Below are positions 1 through 6,862 of a stretch of DNA of 7,609 nucleotides, in pieces; positions within the stretch are counted from its first letter, which is position 1, and the number at the start of each line of letters is the position of its first letter. The notes under the pieces were generated by a model. That model searched no databases. It had not been told where the DNA came from and saw only the letters and a program-made list of their open reading frames with translations. Source of the DNA: Bacteroidota bacterium (GTDB lineage Bacteria > Bacteroidota > Bacteroidia > Bacteroidales > UBA12481); assembly GCA_030592205.1 (NCBI GenBank), contig JAUVKA010000187.1, forward strand, positions 1 through 7,609. The letters run 5' to 3'. The position numbers and the translations under genes are program-made.

Positions 1-1049
1 CGAACGATAACTATATTCTTTTCAGGTATAGCAAAAACATACTGGCCTTTTAAGCCACGCATATAATATACCATAAGACCATCGTGCTTATGAATCCACC
101 AATGCCATCCATAGTAGTCAACCTCATTATCATATCGGTCTATTAAATGACTTGCCGGTGATAAAGCATTAGACAGATAATTCTCAGAAACGAGTTGCTT
201 CCCATTCCATTCTCCTTTATTCAGGATCAACTGACCAAAACGAGCAAAATCCCTGGCATTGGAATTAAAACAGCAAAAAGCTTTTTCCACACCATTCATT
301 TCATCAAGCGACCACCAGGCATCTTGCCTGGCACCCATTGGCTTCCAAAGTTCTCGCGAAGTAAAAGCACTGATTGACATTCCAGTGGCATTTTCAAGAA
401 TCAAGGCCAATAATTGTGTGTTACCGTTTTTATATTGAAAACTTGTTCCAGGCTCAACATCAACTACCTGATTAAGTGCCAGATCATATAGATTATTACC
501 GTAATAAGCTTTTGCTGTATGTGAAAAAGGATTGAAATAAGAGTCAGTCCAACTCAAGCCTGAGCTCATTTCTAATAAATGACGTATGCTGACATTAGCC
601 ATATCTCCATCCGCAAATTCAGGAATAAAATCACCTATTGACTGGTCAACAGAAAGGATATAGCCCTTGTCGATTGCTATACCAACAAGCAGGCTAACAA
701 TACTTTTCGACATAGAAAAGGAAGAGGATTTAGATTCTGCTGAATAAGCCTCCCAATACTTTTCAAATAAAATTTTTTCATTCTGAATAACCAGGAAAGC
801 AACTGTTTTGTACTTTTTGATATCATCCTCATAAACAAGTGGGATATCCATGTTATCAAATCCGCTTACCTCTTCCCATGGGTCAAAATTCCCAGCAATA
901 ACTGTACGGTTATCGAATAATCTATAATCATCAATATTGGCATACTGGTATAAAAGGGCATTACGCAGATACTCAGGAGAAAGTAAGTACAGACCACCCA
1001 GAATAATTACAACAATCAATAGGACTTTGGTGATTTGGAAATTTTTCAT
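1..1049 (-). CDS. Serine hydrolase of the beta-lactamase/NylB-like superfamily, membrane-anchored, partial (C-terminus missing)
   Basis: Reading leftward from the ATG at 1049 gives 349 uninterrupted codons plus two bases, open to the window edge. A nearby upstream ATG (1054) is followed at once by a stop in its frame, so 1049 is the start. Residues about 7-23 form one hydrophobic segment after a short basic N-terminus, so the protein is probably anchored with its catalytic domain outside the cytoplasm. The superfamily nucleophile motif SxxK is SMSK (S112, K115), the YxN element is YKN (Y206-N208), and the third motif, KTG in beta-lactamases, is replaced by GLKGQ (332-336). The stretches FCCFNSNARDFARFG (258-272) and RHLLEMSSGLSW (156-167) are typical of this group. 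The family contains esterases, D-amino-acid peptidases and 6-aminohexanoate-dimer hydrolases, and the substrate cannot be told from sequence. By comparison with about 390-residue relatives, a few tens of residues are missing. The gene is divergent from lpdA. No Shine-Dalgarno is visible. Confidence 0.9.
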   Translation of the reverse strand, partial: MKNFQITKVLLIVVIILGGLYLLSPEYLRNALLYQYANIDDYRLFDNRTVIAGNFDPWEEVSGFDNMDIPLVYEDDIKKYKTVAFLVIQNEKILFEKYWEAYSAESKSSSFSMSKSIVSLLVGIAIDKGYILSVDQSIGDFIPEFADGDMANVSIRHLLEMSSGLSWTDSYFNPFSHTAKAYYGNNLYDLALNQVVDVEPGTSFQYKNGNTQLLALILENATGMSISAFTSRELWKPMGARQDAWWSLDEMNGVEKAFCCFNSNARDFARFGQLILNKGEWNGKQLVSENYLSNALSPASHLIDRYDNEVDYYGWHWWIHKHDGLMVYYMRGLKGQYVFAIPEKNIVIV

Positions 1050-1141
1050 TTCATGTAAATTATTTTGAACTCTATCAACAAAAGGTGTTTCAAACTGTTT
1101 AGCGTATAAAATTAAACTAATAAAGAAACTTAAAGATTAGA

Positions 1142-1165
1142 CTTTCAGGAAAATCCCTGTGAAAG
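1142..1165. promoter_or_regulatory. Imperfect inverted repeat just upstream of the lpdA -7 box
   Basis: The arms CTTTCAGG and CCTGTGAAAG pair as 5+3 bp with a 2-nt bulge around an AT-rich loop. The element occupies the space between the expected -33 position and the -7 box of lpdA, where a repressor operator would be well placed. This could also be chance; no binding protein can be named. Confidence 0.3.
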
Positions 1166-1168
1166 CAC

Positions 1169-1176
1169 TAATTTTG
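1169..1176 (+). promoter_or_regulatory. -7 promoter element for lpdA (Bacteroidota type)
   Basis: TAATTTTG matches the Bacteroidota -7 consensus TAnnTTTG at every defined base. It would place transcription start near 1181 and leave a leader of roughly 20 nt before the lpdA ATG at 1203. No convincing -33 TTG motif is present at the usual distance upstream. The same ten-base string ACTAATTTTG precedes smpB in this window. Confidence 0.6.
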
Positions 1177-1202
1177 TAAATTCTTTTCTCAAAAAATGCA
1201 AG

Positions 1203-2594
1203 ATGGATTTCGATCTCATTATTATTGGAAGCGGGCCTGGTGGATATGTTACGGCTATCCGGGCATCTCAGTTAGGTATGAAAACAGCAATTATTGAAAA
1301 AGCCGATCTGGGTGGTATCTGTCTGAATTGGGGCTGTATCCCAACCAAATCCCTTCTGAAATCCGCTCAGGTATTCGAAACCATTAAGCATTCCCAGGAT
1401 TACGGGATAAATATTACCGGTGAAATTGAGGCCGATTTCAAGAAAATCATTGATAGGAGCCGATCGGTGGCGAGTGGAATGAGCAAAGGAGTTCAATTTC
1501 TGATGAAAAAGAATAAAATTGATGTTCTCAAAGGCCATGGTAAGATCTTGAAACAAGGATTAGTTGAAGTGAAGGATGATGAGGGTAAAGCAGCTAACTA
1601 TTCAGCAAAAAACATTATTGTGGCTACCGGAGCCCGCTCGAATGAATTGCCTGACCTGAAGCAGGATGGAGAAAAGATAATTGGATACCGGCAGGCTCTG
1701 ATTCTTCCGGAAAAACCAAAATCAATGCTTGTAGTTGGTTCAGGGGCTATCGGAACAGAACTGGCTTCGTTTTATAATTCAATGGGAACAGAAGTTACTC
1801 TTGTTGAATACATGCCTGAGATCATCCCCAATGAAGATGAAGAAGTATCAAAAGCCTTGGCCAGATCATTGAAAAAATCTGGTATTAAGATATTGACAAA
1901 TTCAAACGTAAGCGGGGTTGATACCAGCAATGATATCTGTAGAGTTAATATCAAAACAAAAAAAGGAGAAGTAATTAAAGAGGTTGATATAGTATTATCA
2001 GCTGTAGGTATCACACCTAATACAGAAAACCTGGGACTAGAGGAGCTTGGTGTTAATATGGATAGGGGATTTATTCAGGTTGATGAATTCATGAGGACAA
2101 ATGTAGAGGGGATTTATGCAATAGGAGATGTTATTCCCACAGCAGCACTTGCACATGTTGCCTCGGCTGAGGGTATTACCTGCGTGGAGAAAATTGCCGG
2201 ACAACAAGCTGAACCTCTGGATTATAACAATATTCCCGGATGTACTTATACTTCACCAGAAGTTGCATCGGTAGGATTAACTGAAAAAGCAGCTAAAGAG
2301 GCCGGCCATCTGATAAAAGTTGGAAAATTCCCCTTCTCAGCATCTGGGAAAGCCAGTGCGGCTGGTGCTAAAGAAGGTTTCATAAAACTCATTTTTGAAG
2401 AAAAGCATGGAGAACTGCTCGGAGCACATATGATTGGAGCAAACGTTACAGAATTAATATCCGAGATTGTAGTGGCGCGTAAACTTGAGATCACCAGACA
2501 TGAAATCATTAAATCCATTCACCCGCACCCAACAATGTCAGAAGCAATAATGGAAGCTGCAGCTGCCGCCTACGGTGAAGTTATTCACCTTTAG
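1203..2594 (+). CDS. lpdA: Dihydrolipoyl dehydrogenase (E3 component, FAD/NAD disulfide oxidoreductase)
   Basis: This cytoplasmic flavoenzyme reoxidises the dihydrolipoyl arms of pyruvate, 2-oxoglutarate or branched-chain 2-oxoacid dehydrogenase complexes, or of the glycine cleavage system, and passes electrons to NAD+. All family landmarks are present in 463 residues, a normal length. They are the FAD dinucleotide-binding motif GSGPGG (9-14), the redox disulfide C40-LNWG-C45, ATGARS (141-146), a second Rossmann motif VVGSGAIG (177-184) followed by the NAD-pocket acid E202, and the second FAD contact AIGDV (306-310). The C-terminal dimer-interface pair H442/E447 lies in HPHPTMSE, where most relatives have HAHPT. 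The ATG at 1203 starts directly before the first Rossmann strand, and the ATG at 1196 is out of frame. No E1 or E2 gene is adjacent, so this looks like a stand-alone E3 that may serve several complexes. Close relatives such as mercuric or glutathione reductase are less likely, given the motif spacing and the HPT end. Confidence 0.96.
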   Translation: MDFDLIIIGSGPGGYVTAIRASQLGMKTAIIEKADLGGICLNWGCIPTKSLLKSAQVFETIKHSQDYGINITGEIEADFKKIIDRSRSVASGMSKGVQFLMKKNKIDVLKGHGKILKQGLVEVKDDEGKAANYSAKNIIVATGARSNELPDLKQDGEKIIGYRQALILPEKPKSMLVVGSGAIGTELASFYNSMGTEVTLVEYMPEIIPNEDEEVSKALARSLKKSGIKILTNSNVSGVDTSNDICRVNIKTKKGEVIKEVDIVLSAVGITPNTENLGLEELGVNMDRGFIQVDEFMRTNVEGIYAIGDVIPTAALAHVASAEGITCVEKIAGQQAEPLDYNNIPGCTYTSPEVASVGLTEKAAKEAGHLIKVGKFPFSASGKASAAGAKEGFIKLIFEEKHGELLGAHMIGANVTELISEIVVARKLEITRHEIIKSIHPHPTMSEAIMEAAAAAYGEVIHL

Positions 2595-2595
2595 G

Positions 2596-2687
2596 AAGGC
2601 TTAAGGCTTGAGGCGTAAGGCTTAAGGGAGGGCAAAAGGCAAAAGGCACAAGGCTCAAGGCTCAAGGCTCAAGGCTCAAGGCTCAAG
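2596..2687. repeat. Degenerate 7-bp tandem array (AAGGCTC/AAGGCTT family)
   Basis: The array begins one base after the lpdA stop. Successive heptamers are AAGGCTT, AAGGCTT, GAGGCGT, AAGGCTT, AAGGGAG, GGCAAAA and GGCAAAA, then a 5-base GGCAC, then five exact AAGGCTC units (2650-2684) plus AAG. All units except the 5-base one keep a 7-bp register. The left half has diverged and the right half is homogeneous, as expected if the array grew by recent slippage on the right. It contains no open frame of note and no terminator-like T-tract. Copy number probably varies between strains. Confidence 0.9.
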
Positions 2688-2712
2688 TAGGTTTAAAGTA
2701 AAAAGGAATAAG

Positions 2713-2770
2713 ATAAAAGTAACGAAAAGGTTACCGTAGCCTGGGGTCTTGTGCCCCAGGATGATGGCGA
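2713..2770 (+). repeat. REP-like hairpin element, copy 1
   Basis: This is the first of two direct copies of a 58-bp unit repeating with a period of 61 bp; the copies differ at four positions. The unit contains GTAG (2736-2739) immediately followed by a perfect 7-bp stem, CCTGGGG (2740-2746) and CCCCAGG (2754-2760), around the loop TCTTGTG. It ends in ATGATGGCGA. No T-tract follows the hairpin on either strand, so it is not a standard intrinsic terminator. A GTAG tetranucleotide at the 5' foot of a GC-rich hairpin is the hallmark layout of REP elements mobilised by RAYT (Y1-type) transposases; assigning this element to that class is inference. Confidence 0.8.
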
Positions 2771-2773
2771 AAA

Positions 2774-2831
2774 ATAAAAATTACGGAAAGGTTCCCGTAG
2801 CCTGGGGTCTTGTGCCCCAGGATGATGGCGA
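2774..2831 (+). repeat. REP-like hairpin element, copy 2
   Basis: This is the second direct copy, with GTAG at 2797-2800 and the hairpin arms at 2801-2807 and 2815-2821 around an identical loop. Hairpin and downstream ATGATGGCGA are identical to copy 1. The four differences lie in the upstream part, including GGTTCCC where copy 1 has GGTTACC. The hairpin ends 24 bases before the uvrA start codon, so it would sit in the leader of any transcript running from lpdA into uvrA. Confidence 0.8.
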
Positions 2832-2845
2832 TAATTAAATATTAT

Positions 2846-5680
2846 ATGTCGGAAGAAAAAAAAATATCGGTATACGGTGCACGGGTGCATAACCTGAAAA
2901 ATATCAATGTAGATATTCCAAGATATGCACTAACCGTGATTACCGGTCTTAGCGGAAGTGGTAAATCTTCTCTGGCATTTGATACAATATATGCAGAAGG
3001 CCAGCGTAGATATATGGAAACATTCTCAGCCTATGCCAGGCAATTCATGGGATCTATGGAGCGGCCTGATGTTGATAAAATCGACGGTCTGAGTCCTGTA
3101 ATATCTATCGAGCAAAAAACGACCAATAAGAACCCAAGATCAACAGTCGGGACCACGACTGAGATATACGATTTTCTTCGATTACTATTTGCCAGGGCTG
3201 CCGAGGCATATTCTTATGAGACTAACGAAAAAATGGTTCGTTACTCAGATGAACAAATAATAGCATTAATTAAGGAAAATTATCCTGCCCAAACCATACA
3301 GGTACTTGCCCCGCTGGTTAAATCCCGAAAAGGTCATTATAAAGAACTGTTTGAACAAATCCGAAGAAAGGGATATCTCTATGTAAGGATTAATGGTACT
3401 ATTAAGGAAATTTCCCCAGGCATGAAACTCGACCGGTATAAAACCCACTCTATTGAAATGGTTGTTGACCGTTTGAAGATATCTGAAAAGGATCAAAAAC
3501 GACTGAAAGGTTCTGTACAGACTGCCATGAAGGAAGGGAAAGGAGTTATCCTAACCACTGATTTGCAAGGCAATAACCCGCGTTTTTTCAGCCGTTTGCT
3601 TATGTGCCCTACAACTGGTCTTTCCTACGATGAACCTGCACCTAATTCATTCTCGTTCAATTCCCCGGCCGGAGCCTGCTCCACATGTAAAGGATTAGGA
3701 TATACACATGAGATGGATCAAAGCAAGATCATTCCAGACAAGCAGCAGAGCATTTCTCAGGGAGGCATTGCACCCCTGGGGAAATACAAGCAGAGTATGA
3801 TCTTCTGGCAACTCGAAGCTATTGCGAAAAAACACGGTTTTACTCTGGATACTCCTATTGCCAAAATCCCTGAAGCAGCCATTTCCACAATACTTTACGG
3901 TTCAAATGAGAACTTCAAGTTAGAGAATACCCCTTTGGGAGCATCATCGAATTACTATCTCAGTTTTGATGGTATTATTAGTTATATCAATCTGCAAAAA
4001 ACAGAGAACCATTCTAAAAAGGCTCAGAAATGGGTTAATCAATTTATTAAAACCACCATCTGTAATACCTGTGAGGGATCCCGACTAAAAAAGGAATCCA
4101 GGTATTTCAAAATCGATGGAAAAAATATATCTGAACTGGCGGAAATGGACATTGCTCAACTTGAACAATGGTTTGATGGACTTGAAAAATGTCTTTCGGA
4201 AAAACAAAATATTATTGCAAAGGAGTTACTGAAAGAAATCCGTAACAGAATCTCCTTCCTTCTGGAAGTCGGTTTGAGTTATTTATCTCTTAACCGCAGC
4301 ACTCGAAGCCTTTCAGGAGGGGAAAGTCAGCGTATCAGGCTTGCTACGCAGATAGGATCCCAACTTGTGAATGTCTTGTATATTCTTGATGAACCAAGCA
4401 TTGGTCTGCATCACAAGGATAATCTCCGTCTTATTTCTGCCCTGAAACAACTTAGGGATCTGGGTAATTCTGTCATTGTTGTTGAACATGATCGGGAGAT
4501 GATTGAATCGGCAAACCATGTAGTTGATATGGGTCCTCTGGCCGGTCGTCATGGAGGAGAAGTTGTGGCACAAGGTTCACCTGCTATAATAAAAAAGGCT
4601 TCAACTCTAACGGGTATGTACCTGAGAAAAGAAAAAGAAATACCTGTACCTTCCACACGGAGGCCCGGGAATGGCAAATCTCTTTTCTTGTCTGGTGCTA
4701 ATGGGCACAATCTTAAAAATGTTGACGTAATAATTCCACTTGGCCAGTTTATATGCATTACCGGGGTTTCAGGCAGCGGAAAATCAAGCTTGATCAACGA
4801 AACACTTCACCCCATATTAAGTCAGAAGTTCTATAATTCGGTGAAAGATCCCCTACCCTACAGATCATTTTCCGGCATAGAAAATATTGATAAAGTGGTA
4901 GTGGTTGATCAATCTCCAATTGGGCGAACACCACGTTCAAACCCTGTTACCTATACTGGCGTTTTCAGTGACATACGGAGTTTATTCTCCAAACTCCCTG
5001 AAACTCAGATACGTGGATACAAGCCGGGCAGATTTTCCTTTAATGTGAAAGGAGGCAGATGTGAAGGTTGCCAAGGAGCAGGAGTGAAAACCATTGAAAT
5101 GAACTTCCTACCCGATGTATATGTCCAATGCGATCAATGCAACGGAAAAAGATACAATCGTGAAACCCTGGAAGTCCGGTATAAAGGTAAATCCATTTCA
5201 GACGTACTAAATCTGACAATCAACCAGGCTGCTTCTTTTTTTGAAAACCACCCCCATATCCTACAGCGTTTGAAAACTTTAAAAGAGGTTGGATTAGGAT
5301 ATATAAAACTGGGACAGGCATCTACCACATTATCAGGGGGAGAATCTCAGCGAATAAAGCTAGGGAATGAACTCGCAAAGAAAGACACAGGAAAAACCTT
5401 GTATATTCTTGATGAGCCAACAACCGGCCTTCATTTTGAAGATATAAGGGTATTGCTTAATGTGCTAAACCGGCTTGTGGATAAAGGAAATACCGTAATT
5501 GTTATCGAACATAATCTGGAAGTAATAAAAATGGGTGACCATATTATCGATATAGGTCCGGAAGGGGGAAGAGGAGGTGGCCAATTGCTTTATCAGGGAC
5601 CACCAGAGGAAATAATCCACATAAAAAATAGTTTTACAGGTGAATATCTTAAAGAAGAACTATTTTCATCAAGAAATTAA
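2846..5680 (+). CDS. uvrA: UvrA, excinuclease ABC subunit A (nucleotide excision repair damage sensor)
   Basis: UvrA dimers find bulky DNA lesions and load UvrB in the cytoplasm. The protein is 944 residues, matching the usual length of about 940, with the tandem ABC layout complete. The first half has Walker A GLSGSGKSS (34-42), signature LSGGESQ (489-495) and Walker B LYILDEPS (511-518). The second half has Walker A GVSGSGKSS (640-648), signature LSGGESQ (829-835) and Walker B LYILDEPT (852-859). The C-terminal zinc module is intact (C739-x2-C742 and C762-x2-C765). The first zinc site is incomplete: C254-PTT is found where a CPxC pair is usual, although C278-x2-C281 is kept. A further CNTC pair is at 406-409. 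I chose the ATG at 2846 (MSEEKKISVYGARVHNLKN) because the longer frame would start with TTG inside the upstream hairpin repeat and add 12 non-conserved residues. It is followed 14 bp later by the LOG-family gene. No clear own promoter is visible. Confidence 0.97.
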   Translation: MSEEKKISVYGARVHNLKNINVDIPRYALTVITGLSGSGKSSLAFDTIYAEGQRRYMETFSAYARQFMGSMERPDVDKIDGLSPVISIEQKTTNKNPRSTVGTTTEIYDFLRLLFARAAEAYSYETNEKMVRYSDEQIIALIKENYPAQTIQVLAPLVKSRKGHYKELFEQIRRKGYLYVRINGTIKEISPGMKLDRYKTHSIEMVVDRLKISEKDQKRLKGSVQTAMKEGKGVILTTDLQGNNPRFFSRLLMCPTTGLSYDEPAPNSFSFNSPAGACSTCKGLGYTHEMDQSKIIPDKQQSISQGGIAPLGKYKQSMIFWQLEAIAKKHGFTLDTPIAKIPEAAISTILYGSNENFKLENTPLGASSNYYLSFDGIISYINLQKTENHSKKAQKWVNQFIKTTICNTCEGSRLKKESRYFKIDGKNISELAEMDIAQLEQWFDGLEKCLSEKQNIIAKELLKEIRNRISFLLEVGLSYLSLNRSTRSLSGGESQRIRLATQIGSQLVNVLYILDEPSIGLHHKDNLRLISALKQLRDLGNSVIVVEHDREMIESANHVVDMGPLAGRHGGEVVAQGSPAIIKKASTLTGMYLRKEKEIPVPSTRRPGNGKSLFLSGANGHNLKNVDVIIPLGQFICITGVSGSGKSSLINETLHPILSQKFYNSVKDPLPYRSFSGIENIDKVVVVDQSPIGRTPRSNPVTYTGVFSDIRSLFSKLPETQIRGYKPGRFSFNVKGGRCEGCQGAGVKTIEMNFLPDVYVQCDQCNGKRYNRETLEVRYKGKSISDVLNLTINQAASFFENHPHILQRLKTLKEVGLGYIKLGQASTTLSGGESQRIKLGNELAKKDTGKTLYILDEPTTGLHFEDIRVLLNVLNRLVDKGNTVIVIEHNLEVIKMGDHIIDIGPEGGRGGGQLLYQGPPEEIIHIKNSFTGEYLKEELFSSRN

Positions 5681-5694
5681 ATAACGATAATCTT

Positions 5695-6402
5695 ATGAAC
5701 CAAGAAGAACTTATACGGAATGCCTTTAAAAACAAATCATGGAATGAGATAAAAACTGAAGATTCCTGGCGAATATTCAAAATCATGTCTGAATTCGTGG
5801 AAGGTTATGAAGCTCTTGCCCGAATTGGTCCGAGTGTGGCCGTGTTCGGTAGTGCCCGCACCAAACCCGACAACCCTTTTTTCATCCTGGCAGAGGAAAT
5901 CGGGTATAAACTTACTGAACTTGGATACGGGGTGATCACAGGTGGAGGTCCGGGTATAATGGAAGCAGCTAACAAGGGAGCCCAAAGGGGTAAAGGAAAA
6001 TCCGTAGGAATAAATATTGATCTTCCTTTTGAACAATCAGCTAATCCATATATCGACAATGATAAGCTCATCAATTTTGATCACTTTTTTGTGAGGAAAA
6101 CAATGTTCATGAAGTATTCCCAGGGATTTGTGGTTTTACCGGGTGGGTTTGGAACCCTTGATGAGTTATTTGAGGCACTCACCCTAATACAAACAGGTAA
6201 AATTGGCAAGTTTCCCATTGTTCTAGTAGGGAAAAAATACTGGTTAGGTCTGATTAAATGGTTGAAGGAAACAATGCATGCTGAAGAGCATAACATCGGC
6301 ATTAATGATTTTGAGTTATTCAGTCTGGTGGACACAGCAGAAGAAGCAGTTAAGGAAATTGATTATTTCTACACCCAGTACTTATTAAGTCCGAACTTTT
6401 AG
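5695..6402 (+). CDS. LOG family (TIGR00730-type) Rossmann-fold protein, probable nucleoside-5'-monophosphate phosphoribohydrolase
   Basis: Characterised LOG proteins cleave the N-glycosidic bond of (cytokinin) nucleoside 5'-monophosphates, releasing base and ribose 5-phosphate; older databases mislabel them lysine decarboxylases. The 235-residue protein shows the diagnostic nucleotide-binding loop GGGPGIMEAANKGA (83-96), the conserved R134-K135, and the catalytic PGGFGTLDE (149-157). About 45 residues precede the core strand SVAVFGSAR (47-55), an N-terminal extension of the kind seen in the longer bacterial LOG type. There is no signal peptide or membrane segment, so it is cytoplasmic. It starts 14 bp after uvrA on the same strand and is very likely cotranscribed with it; whether the pairing means a repair or nucleotide-salvage role is unknown. 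In a bacterium with no evident cytokinin pathway the natural substrate may be AMP or a modified or damaged nucleotide, which is inference. It converges on smpB. Confidence 0.9.
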   Translation: MNQEELIRNAFKNKSWNEIKTEDSWRIFKIMSEFVEGYEALARIGPSVAVFGSARTKPDNPFFILAEEIGYKLTELGYGVITGGGPGIMEAANKGAQRGKGKSVGINIDLPFEQSANPYIDNDKLINFDHFFVRKTMFMKYSQGFVVLPGGFGTLDELFEALTLIQTGKIGKFPIVLVGKKYWLGLIKWLKETMHAEEHNIGINDFELFSLVDTAEEAVKEIDYFYTQYLLSPNF

Positions 6403-6406
6403 AAAT

Positions 6407-6856
6407 TTACATCTTAATCCTGCGGCCTGATTCACGGTCAAGATCTTTTTTCTTGATATCTTCCCGTTTATCAAACTCGCGCTTACCCCTTGCAAGAGCA
6501 ATCTCTAGTTTTGCATAGCCGCTATCGGTTATAAATAATCGCAGGGCAATTATAGTCAGCCCTTTCTCTTTTACTTTTTTGGCCCATTTTAGCAGCTCTT
6601 TTTTATTCAAGAGCAACTTCCGAACACGGAGAGGGAGATGATTGTTATGGGTCCCCAGATTATATTCAGCTATATGTAAGCCTTTAACATAAAGTTCACC
6701 TCCTTCATAAAAGCAGTATGATTCAACAAGACTCACCTTTCCTTTGCGAATAGACTTAATTTCCGTGCCAAGAAGTTGAATTCCTGCAACCAGCTTTTCA
6801 TCTATGGCGAAATCCCGGTAAGCTTTCTTATTCTTTATGTTAATCGTGTTGGTCAT
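6407..6856 (-). CDS. smpB: SmpB, SsrA (tmRNA)-binding protein
   Basis: SmpB binds the tRNA-like domain of tmRNA and brings it to stalled ribosomes for trans-translation, so that the nascent chain is tagged and the ribosome released. The 149-residue protein has the usual length and order. An OB-fold barrel opens with KNKKAYRDFAIDEKLVAGIQ (8-27), followed by the signature GTEIKSIRKGK (30-40), the stretch GKREFDKREDIKKKD (124-138), and a basic C-terminal tail ending RRIKM that in the family enters the decoding centre. The ATG at 6856 is preferred over an in-frame TTG at 6865, because that TTG lies inside the -7 promoter box and adds only three residues. Its stop lies 4 bp from the LOG-family stop in tail-to-tail arrangement, and it diverges from miaA. 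The tmRNA gene ssrA is not in the window. Confidence 0.96.
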   Translation of the reverse strand: MTNTINIKNKKAYRDFAIDEKLVAGIQLLGTEIKSIRKGKVSLVESYCFYEGGELYVKGLHIAEYNLGTHNNHLPLRVRKLLLNKKELLKWAKKVKEKGLTIIALRLFITDSGYAKLEIALARGKREFDKREDIKKKDLDRESGRRIKM

Positions 6857-6862
6857 CGGCTG

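Noticed and set aside
195..377. Small plus-strand open frame of 60 codons
   Set aside because: It lies antisense within the serine hydrolase, whose minus-strand frame shows clear family motifs.
677..859. Small minus-strand open frame of 60 codons
   Set aside because: It is an out-of-frame reading of the serine hydrolase on the same strand.
2740..2821. The two hairpins as rho-independent terminators for lpdA
   Set aside because: Neither hairpin is followed by a T-tract on either strand, and being a near-identical repeated pair fits a repeat element better.
2810..2845. Longer uvrA reading frame starting with TTG at 2810
   Set aside because: It begins inside the loop of the hairpin repeat and adds 12 residues not typical of UvrA; the ATG at 2846 opens directly on the conserved N-terminus.
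2693..2890. Minus-strand open frame of 65 codons across the repeat region
   Set aside because: It crosses both hairpin repeats and the uvrA start, and its peptide shows no family features.
6438..6456. TCAAGA/TCTTGA inverted repeat with a T-rich loop as a terminator for the LOG-family gene
   Set aside because: It is AT-rich and short, lies inside the smpB coding region, and has its T-run in the loop and not after the stem.
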